From NCBI RefSeq assembly GCF_004000865.1, contig NZ_BIMB01000006.1, forward strand, positions 124,001 to 188,000: 64,000 nt of DNA. The letters are read 5' to 3'. Each line of letters starts with the position of its first letter. Within the stretch, counting starts at the first letter, position 1. The notes beneath the pieces are model-generated. The model ran no database searches. It saw nothing but the letters and a program-made list of their open reading frames with translations, and was not told the origin of the DNA. This document shows positions 58,327 through 64,000 of this stretch, piece after piece. Made by a program: the position numbers and the translations under genes. Source of the stretch: Paenibacillus elgii NBRC 100335 (lineage in GTDB: Bacteria; Bacillota; Bacilli; Paenibacillales; NBRC-103111).

Positions 58327-60628
58327 CCTGAAACCGCTGTACGAGCCGCAGAGCGGGGTGTTGACCGTGCAGTATGCACCGGATGAACAGACCGTCCTTG
58401 CCGAAAATCCGCCCCGGTTTACCTGGATTCCGGCGCAATTGGAGCACGACCGGTACGTGCTGCAAATTTCCCGCAGCGCAGCGTTTGCGGAGGAGGCGAC
58501 GGAGACGATCGGACCGGTTCCGTATAATTTGTATACGCCAAACCGTCCGCTGGAGCCGGGCACGTATTACTGGCGGTATGCGCTGCTGACGGACGATGAA
58601 GCGGGCCGCACGGCCTGGAGCCGGGTACGGCGCTTTGCCGTGCCCGAAGGGCTGCCCGAGACGCCGCTGCCGTCGCCGGACCGTCGCTATGCGCAAGCTT
58701 CGTCGGCACATCCACGGCTGTGGCTTCAGGCTTCGGGGCTTCCGGATTTCCGCCGCAGGGTGAAGGAAGATCCGTCCTATTGCGGCTGGGAGACGTTCTA
58801 CGAGCTCTCCGTCCGGCCGTGGATCGGGCGCGAGCTAATTGCGGAGCCGCAGCCGTATCCGGACCACAAAAGAGTCGCGAGCCTGTGGCGGAATATGTAC
58901 CTGGATTGTCAGGAAGCGTTGTACGCCATCCGGCATTTGGCCGTAGCCGGCGTCGTGCTGGAGGATGAGGCGCTCATCGGACGCGCGAAGCTGTGGCTGC
59001 TGCACGTATCCGTCTGGAATCCCGAAGGAACGACCTCGCGCGATTACAACGACGAAGCGTCGTTTCGGGTAGCGGGAGCGCTTGCCTGGGGCTATGACTG
59101 GTTGTACGACGCGCTAAGCGAAGCGGAGCGCGAGCTTGTCCGCCGCTCGCTGCTAACGCGAACGGGGCTTGTAGCGTATCACGTGATGGAGCGGTCCAAA
59201 ATCCATCACGTGCCATTCGACAGCCACGCGGTACGCTCGTTGTCCAGCGTAATGGTGCCCTGCAGCATCGCCTTGCTGGGGGAGGAGCCGAAGGCGCAGG
59301 AATGGCTCGATTATACGCTTGAGTATTACGCGAACCTGTACACGCCGTGGGGAGGCGCGGACGGAGGCTGGGCGGAAGGACCGATGTACTGGACGACCGG
59401 CATGGCGTTTGTGACGGAAGCGTTCAATCTGCTCAAAAACTACACCGGCATCGATTTTTGCCGTCGTCCGTTTTTTGCCAAAACCGGCGATTTTCCGTTG
59501 TACTGCTTCAGTCCGGATACGCTGCGCGCCAGCTTCGGCGACCAGTCCACGCTTGGCGATCCCGTCAGCTTGAAGACCGCCTTCAACATCCGCCAGTTTG
59601 CCGGAGTGACCGGAAACGGCCTGTATCAATGGTATTTCGAGCGGGTGAAGGAAATCGATACGGACTCGGAAATGAAATTTTACAATTACGGCTGGTGGGA
59701 TTTCCGGTTTGACGAAATGGTGTACCGTCACGATTACCCCGCGATCGAGCCGACTCCGCCGACGGAGGCGTCGATCGAGCCGGTCAAATGGTTCCGGGAT
59801 GTCGGTTGGGTCGCCTTCCATGGGAACATGGCCGATCCCGAGCGCCATATCATGCTGCTGACGAAAAGCAGCAAGTACGGTTCCGTCAGCCACAGCCACG
59901 GCGATCAGAACGGCTTCCTGCTGCATGCCTACGGCGAGCCGCTTGCCATCGAGAGCGGCCATTACGTCGCTTTCGGCAGCACGATGCACCGGAACTGGAG
60001 GCGGCAGACGCGTTCCACCAACAATATTCTCGTGGACGGGCTCGGTCAATACGCCGGAACGGATAAAGTGCTGGCGATGGAATCCTCCGGCACCGTCGAG
60101 GCGGCAGAGCAGCGGGACGGTTACGGCTATTCCCGCTGCAATGCGACGGCGGCCTATCGGCGTCACGTCCCTTACTTGAAGCGCTATGTCCGCGAGCTGT
60201 ATTTTTTCGGGAAGTCGTTTGTCGTCGTCGCGGATCTCATCGATCTGGAACGGCCCGGCCGTATCGAGTGGCTGCTTCATACGCTGTACGAGATGAAGCT
60301 GTCCGGACAATCGTTTAAAGTGCAGGGCCGCAAGGCGGATATGGACGGAAGATTCGTCTACTGCTCGTCCGGCGAGCTGGAGCTGACGCAGCACAACGAA
60401 TTTACGGACGTCGATCCGGCGGAGTACGAAGGGCTGCCGGTTCACTGGCACTTGAAAGCGGCGACGAAGGAAGCGCGGGGCCATCGGCTCGTTACCCTGC
60501 TGGTGCCCGTCAAGCATGGCGAACCGAAGTACGTCTCGCATTTTCTGGATGATCAGGATCACGGCGTCCATTTGTATTTTACGGAGGACGGGGTAACCCG
60601 GAAGGTCGAGGTGCCGAAGACATATTGA
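58319..60628 (+). CDS. second heparinase II/III lyase with N-terminal DUF4962 domain
   Basis: 769 residues, no signal peptide. Residues about 1-130 form a beta-domain (NPPRFTWIPAQLEHDRYVLQ, EPGTYYWRYALLTDDEAGRT) of the DUF4962 type, then the toroid (SFRVAGALAWGYDWLYDALS, GGADGGWAEGPMYWTTGMAF) and beta-part SKYGSVSHSHGDQNGFLLHA plus RNWRRQTRSTNNILVDGLGQ. The catalytic region SHSHGDQN is as in PL15/PL17/PL21-like lyases. Overlaps the previous gene by 8 bases; the two lyases probably act in sequence. Terminator follows. Confidence 0.85.
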   Translation: MNSLKPLYEPQSGVLTVQYAPDEQTVLAENPPRFTWIPAQLEHDRYVLQISRSAAFAEEATETIGPVPYNLYTPNRPLEPGTYYWRYALLTDDEAGRTAWSRVRRFAVPEGLPETPLPSPDRRYAQASSAHPRLWLQASGLPDFRRRVKEDPSYCGWETFYELSVRPWIGRELIAEPQPYPDHKRVASLWRNMYLDCQEALYAIRHLAVAGVVLEDEALIGRAKLWLLHVSVWNPEGTTSRDYNDEASFRVAGALAWGYDWLYDALSEAERELVRRSLLTRTGLVAYHVMERSKIHHVPFDSHAVRSLSSVMVPCSIALLGEEPKAQEWLDYTLEYYANLYTPWGGADGGWAEGPMYWTTGMAFVTEAFNLLKNYTGIDFCRRPFFAKTGDFPLYCFSPDTLRASFGDQSTLGDPVSLKTAFNIRQFAGVTGNGLYQWYFERVKEIDTDSEMKFYNYGWWDFRFDEMVYRHDYPAIEPTPPTEASIEPVKWFRDVGWVAFHGNMADPERHIMLLTKSSKYGSVSHSHGDQNGFLLHAYGEPLAIESGHYVAFGSTMHRNWRRQTRSTNNILVDGLGQYAGTDKVLAMESSGTVEAAEQRDGYGYSRCNATAAYRRHVPYLKRYVRELYFFGKSFVVVADLIDLERPGRIEWLLHTLYEMKLSGQSFKVQGRKADMDGRFVYCSSGELELTQHNEFTDVDPAEYEGLPVHWHLKAATKEARGHRLVTLLVPVKHGEPKYVSHFLDDQDHGVHLYFTEDGVTRKVEVPKTY

Positions 60629-60658
60629 AACCTTCGGACGATAGCCTGGAAACAATTC

Positions 60659-60707
60659 GAAAAGCTGCTGAAAGGATAGCGCACTATCCCTTCGGCAGCT
60701 TTTTTTG
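60659..60707 (+). terminator. terminator of the lyase operon
   Basis: AAAGCTGCTGAAAGGATAG / CTATCCCTTCGGCAGCTTT stem, then TTTT. Confidence 0.85.
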
Positions 60708-60937
60708 CGTCAAATAATATTAAGTATTTGAAAAAATGCTCTCCGAGCTTGTCAGCTTTATACGAAAAAATACGAATGGTCAATTGAACAAATTTTCTTA
60801 TTTGGCCGCAGAGAACCGGATATTCTACATCTTTTGTCATCAATCGACAAAAAGCTAGAACATGAAAGTCGAATCTTCTGAATTGGATTTGTTAAGCGTT
60901 TGTAAAAATGTCTAATTTTTGAACAAAAGTTTATAAT

Positions 60938-61021
60938 TGATTACAAAATAGGACTTTACTACCATGTTATCCCCGCCTAATAATTGTATATAATTAGCAG
61001 GTGTTGGTTATTTTGTAATCA
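60938..61021. repeat. 13-bp perfect inverted repeat flanking a -10 element
   Basis: TGATTACAAAATA (60938-60950) and TATTTTGTAATCA (61009-61021), 58 bases apart. Between them lies TATAAT at 60989-60994. The arms would thus sit upstream and just downstream of a transcription start, as for a repressor that loops DNA. A second, smaller near-palindrome CTTTTGTC/GACAAAAAG occurs about 60832-60855. The stretch 60708-61044 otherwise holds no gene. Confidence 0.7.
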
Positions 61022-61044
61022 CATAGAAGGGGGGTGACGACCGG

Positions 61045-61134
61045 ATGTTCTCACGAAGGCCTTCTTGGATTTTGAATGCCGATGCAACCTCTCGCACACG
61101 ACAGAAGAAGCCGCAAAGCATTTGCCCTTCGTAA
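61045..61134 (+). CDS. possible 29-aa leader peptide
   Basis: Starts with ATG after GAAGGGGGG (10 bases), reads MFSRRPSWILNADATSRTRQ then KKPQSICPS, stop. Basic, no family. A good ribosome site but no other support. Confidence 0.25.
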   Translation: MFSRRPSWILNADATSRTRQKKPQSICPS

Positions 61135-61367
61135 GCTCCGGGCAAAAAATGCTCCATAAAGATGAGAGACGGGTGCTTAAAGCCAGCCTGCTCCATCTCC
61201 AACATCTTGTTCAACCCACGTTCTGTTCATCGCAGCAGGAAACCGCACTTGCATCATTCCTACACACAAAACCTTACTCCTTAGTCTACCGCATGACCCG
61301 TTTTCAGAACAAGCATCGAATCCTGCTGGGAATACCTGAGGAAGTTTGCAGCAAGACGAATCGATAA
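61065..61367 (+). CDS. possible unknown protein (100 codons), or decayed gene, upstream of ectB
   Basis: Open frame from TTG reading LDFECRCNLSHTTEEAAKHL, PFVSSGQKMLHKDERRVLKA, SLLHLQHLVQPTFCSSQQET and RILLGIPEEVCSKTNR. An internal ATG is at 61149. Overlaps the 29-codon frame; the two together could be one frameshifted gene. No family, no ribosome site for the TTG. Confidence 0.25.
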   Translation: MDFECRCNLSHTTEEAAKHLPFVSSGQKMLHKDERRVLKASLLHLQHLVQPTFCSSQQETALASFLHTKPYSLVYRMTRFQNKHRILLGIPEEVCSKTNR

Positions 61368-61518
61368 ATGACTCAAGTTCCGCCCTTGCTGCAGGCGATA
61401 GTCCCGTTTGTCAGGCGCTTTACAAAGAAGGGTACAAAACATTAAGAACCACATCGCGGAGGTAAGCCCTTAACTAACTTTATGACGCAATAAATCATAC
61501 CTGAGGAGAGATTATGAT

Positions 61519-62805
61519 ATGACAGTGAACACATTCGAAGCCTTGGAATCCAATGTTAGATCTTATTGCCGTTCGTTCCCGGACGTTTTCGTGCGTGCCA
61601 AAGGCTCCGTCCTATATGCACAGTCCGGCAAGTCGTACATCGATTTTTTCGCCGGCGCGGGCGCTTTGAATTATGGACATAATAACGATTTTATCAAAGA
61701 GCGGCTCATCCAATATTTGCAATCGGACGGCATCAGCCACGGGCTGGACATGTACACTTCGGCCAAGGAAACGTTTCTGCAGACGTTCTCGGACAAGATT
61801 CTTAAGCCACGCGGTCTGAACCACAAGGTTCAATTTTGCGGTCCGACGGGAACCAATGCGGTAGAGGCGGCCTTCAAGCTGGCGAGAAAAGTCAAGGGCC
61901 GGACCGGCATATTTGCCTTCATCGGCGCGTTTCACGGCATGTCACTCGGCAGCTTGGCTGCCACCAGCAGCCTGTATCACCGCGAAGCGGGCGGAGTTCC
62001 GCTGCATGATGTGACCTTCATGCCTTTCCCGACAGGCTTTATCGATGGATTGGACACGATCGGATATATGGAGGCCATTCTGACGGACGACCACTCGGGT
62101 ATCGCCAAGCCGGCAGCGATCATCCTCGAAACGATCCAGGCGGAAGGCGGTCTGAACGAAGCTCCGATCGAATGGCTCCGCCAGCTGCGCGATTTGTGCG
62201 ACCGTCACGACATTTTGCTCATTTGCGATGAAATTCAAGTCGGATGCGGCCGGACGGGCCCGTTCTTCTCCTTCGAGCGCGCAGGCATCGTTCCCGATAT
62301 GGCTGTGCTTTCCAAATCGATCAGCGGTTACGGGCTGCCGATGTCCTTGCTGCTGCTTAAGCCGGAGCTCGACGTGTGGAAGCCGGCGGAGCACAACGGC
62401 ACATTCCGGGGGAACCAGCTTGCTTTCGTCGGCGCTACGGCTGCTCTCGAATTCCGCGAACAGACCGGCTTGGAGGCGGAAACGGAACGCAAAGCGAAAT
62501 TCGTCGAGCAATTTTTGAAAGAGCAAATTTTGCCGATCGACCCGCGTCTCACCGTAAGGGGCAGAGGACTCATCTGGGGTATCGACACGTCGGGCTGCGG
62601 GGATGAGACGCTTTCCAAAGCGATTGCCTCGCGCTGCTATGAGCTCGGGATGATCATTGAGCGGGCGGGACGTAACGATGTGGTCGTCAAGCTGATGCCT
62701 GCGCTCACGATTCCGATGGAGGAGCTTGCCAAGGGCTGCGAAATTTTGAAGCAGGCCGTAACGGAATGCTGCGCGTCGAACTTGCTTCAACCGGAATTGG
62801 TCTGA
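61519..62805 (+). CDS. ectB: L-2,4-diaminobutyrate:2-oxoglutarate aminotransferase (EctB-type)
   Basis: 428 residues, class III PLP aminotransferase. VQFCGPTGTNAVEAAFKLAR and FIGAFHGMSLGSLAATSSLY near residues 95-155, the cofactor Asp in LLICDEIQVGCGRTGPFF, Schiff-base Lys in VLSKSISGYGLP. All fit EctB/DABA aminotransferase. Makes 2,4-diaminobutyrate from aspartate-semialdehyde. No ectA or ectC nearby, so ectoine is not the obvious product; lipopeptide synthesis (polymyxin-type Dab) is the likely use. GAGGAGA precedes the ATG. Confidence 0.88.
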   Translation: MTVNTFEALESNVRSYCRSFPDVFVRAKGSVLYAQSGKSYIDFFAGAGALNYGHNNDFIKERLIQYLQSDGISHGLDMYTSAKETFLQTFSDKILKPRGLNHKVQFCGPTGTNAVEAAFKLARKVKGRTGIFAFIGAFHGMSLGSLAATSSLYHREAGGVPLHDVTFMPFPTGFIDGLDTIGYMEAILTDDHSGIAKPAAIILETIQAEGGLNEAPIEWLRQLRDLCDRHDILLICDEIQVGCGRTGPFFSFERAGIVPDMAVLSKSISGYGLPMSLLLLKPELDVWKPAEHNGTFRGNQLAFVGATAALEFREQTGLEAETERKAKFVEQFLKEQILPIDPRLTVRGRGLIWGIDTSGCGDETLSKAIASRCYELGMIIERAGRNDVVVKLMPALTIPMEELAKGCEILKQAVTECCASNLLQPELV

Positions 62806-62879
62806 AGCTTGGCCGGCGGGCGATGAAGTAGCGGAATTTTATCCGGTTCACCATTTTATTGGGGGAGTGAATGTTATTG

Positions 62880-64000
62880 ATGAATAAAAAAGTTCTGACG
62901 TTTCTGTTGTCTTGCCTGCTGCTCTTGGCTGTCGTTGCAGCGCCTGCTTCCGCTGCCGCACCCGACCCGAACTTATCTGGCGTTCCCGGAACTTGGGCGC
63001 CCGGCGCTACACCGAGCAACCTGAATCCGAATTACCCCGTCATTCTGTTCGTACAAGGCTTAACAGCAAACGCCGGAACTTGGTACAAAACGAATGATAT
63101 GTACCAAACGGCTTACAATAACGGATATCAAACCGCTTTCGTCGAGCTGTACGATTCGGGAGGCCCGTCGAAAAACATGTGGGATAACGGCAAGCTGCTT
63201 GCCGATAAAATCGTGGAAATTTCCAAGGCGTTCCCGGGCAAAAAGTTCGTAATCGTCGCCCACAGCAAAGGCGGGGTCGATTCGCAAACGGCTCTCGTGC
63301 ATTACGGCGCGTATCCGTACGTTTCGAACGTCGTCACCTTAGGCAGCCCCCACCATGGATCGCAGCTCGCCGATTTGGCCTACTCCGACTGGGCAGGATG
63401 GCTGGCGGAGCTGATCGGATATAAGTCCGAGGGCACCTACTCCATGCAAACGTCTTATATGAACTATTTCCGTTCGATTACCGATTCGCATGCCAATGTT
63501 TCGAAGAACAAAATTTACACGTTCGCCGGCGACGGCTGGCACGATTCGAGTCTGATTTACCTCGCTGGAGGGCTGTATTTATCGAAATACGGTTCGAACG
63601 ACGGTGTCGTAACGGTCAACAGCGCCCACAATCCCAAGGGCACCATGGTGAAGATCGGACCGTGGGACCACAAGGTAGTTCATAACGGCACGCCAATGTT
63701 CCCGCTGATCAAGCCTTATTTGGCGGCTTCAGCCGGATTGGCAGCGGAGGCGGAAGGCGGCAGCGCCGGACAAAGTGCGGCTCGGGAAACGAATCCGTTG
63801 GACCGGGTTCAATCCGGCAGCACGCTGATCCGTGGAGGCAAGCATGAAAGCATCGCCGTCGAGCGTTTTCTCGTTGAGAACGACGTGCGGAGCATCACCT
63901 TCGACTGGATTGCCGATCAACCGGCCGACCGCCTGGAATTGGTTGCGCCGAACGGCGAGAAAAGAACGGTTGACGTCAAGGTAGAGCAGGATCAGGAGCT
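62880..64000 (+). CDS. secreted triacylglycerol-lipase-like alpha/beta hydrolase, runs off the right edge
   Basis: At least 373 residues. Signal peptide LTFLLSCLLLLAVVAAPASA. NYPVILFVQGLTANAGTW forms the oxyanion-hole strand, FVIVAHSKGGVDSQTALVHY the nucleophile elbow (Ser in AHSKG), SKYGSNDGVVTVNSA the acid, WDHKVVHNGTP the His. After the catalytic domain, a beta-rich extension begins (SIAVERFLVENDVRSITFDW). Close starts ATG 62871, TTG 62877 and ATG 62880 follow GGGGGAG; exact start open. 3' end missing. Confidence 0.85.
   Translation, partial: MNKKVLTFLLSCLLLLAVVAAPASAAAPDPNLSGVPGTWAPGATPSNLNPNYPVILFVQGLTANAGTWYKTNDMYQTAYNNGYQTAFVELYDSGGPSKNMWDNGKLLADKIVEISKAFPGKKFVIVAHSKGGVDSQTALVHYGAYPYVSNVVTLGSPHHGSQLADLAYSDWAGWLAELIGYKSEGTYSMQTSYMNYFRSITDSHANVSKNKIYTFAGDGWHDSSLIYLAGGLYLSKYGSNDGVVTVNSAHNPKGTMVKIGPWDHKVVHNGTPMFPLIKPYLAASAGLAAEAEGGSAGQSAARETNPLDRVQSGSTLIRGGKHESIAVERFLVENDVRSITFDWIADQPADRLELVAPNGEKRTVDVKVEQDQE

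Noticed and set aside
59153..60655. A 500-codon frame on the - strand opposite the second lyase
   Set aside because: Antisense shadow; the + strand product shows lyase motifs and the reverse has none.

Overview
This window comes from a spore-forming, moderately GC-rich member of the Firmicutes. The gene content points to Paenibacillus or a close relative: a GerP spore-permeability operon, a KapD-like exonuclease, a YfhH/YktB/YrzB set, an Fnr with C-terminal cysteines, Lpl/Ytc-type sugar permeases with a YesM/YesN two-component pair, and Bacillus-type LexA (GAAC-N4-GTTC) sites. No rRNA, insertion sequence, phage or CRISPR array was seen.

Layout. 1-4082: housekeeping (end of a 3-hydroxyacyl-CoA dehydrogenase, ackA, asnS, dnaD). 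4383-21163: a large envelope/efflux region. It holds an ABC (MacB/FtsX-type) exporter with its own lipoprotein adaptor and a second ATPase fused to an AbrB-like tail, then a sugar-type solute-binding lipoprotein and a 740-aa secreted beta-sandwich protein. A GbsR/MarR-type regulator follows, then an RND pump, a second adaptor lipoprotein and a 599-aa secreted protein resembling the 740-aa one. 21296-25220: pgpA, a tRNA cluster and spore genes including gerPA-PE. 25329-32864: small conserved genes, a LexA-controlled two-gene unit, MazG, KapD, two near-identical tRNA-Val genes flanking a NAGPA-type secreted protein and a collagen-like protein, then a methyltransferase-like protein, a PilZ protein and yfhH. 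32861-34422: fnr and a degenerate mobA, divergent, with two FNR boxes between them. 34541-48470: mixed single genes (a GGDEF/histidine-kinase fusion, MBL hydrolase, an SOS-promoter gene of unknown function, HAD phosphatase, speA, MFS pump, GNAT, tetR, a broken glycosyltransferase, UspA, yktB). 48670-60628: a sugar-acid utilisation locus (two permeases, binding protein, YesN, YesM, short-chain dehydrogenase, two cytoplasmic heparinase-type lyases) with cre-like sites. 60629-64000: a long non-coding stretch with an inverted repeat around a promoter, an orphan ectB-type diaminobutyrate aminotransferase, and the first part of a secreted lipase.

How it works together. The 4.4-21 kb region looks like two stacked export machines. 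Each has an inner-membrane engine (ABC or RND), a lipid-anchored adaptor, and a secreted multi-domain beta-sandwich protein encoded last. The pairing of each pump with a related secreted protein is the best candidate here for an undescribed system. The 48-60 kb region reads as sense (YesM/N), bind and import (three ABC genes, no ATPase), then cleave and reduce uronate-containing oligosaccharides in the cytoplasm. Regulatory sites that can be read directly include FNR boxes at about -41.5, two LexA boxes in promoters, three sporulation-type CATATACT boxes, and two long inverted repeats upstream of yesN and ectB. All assignments were made by reading the sequence; no database search was run.
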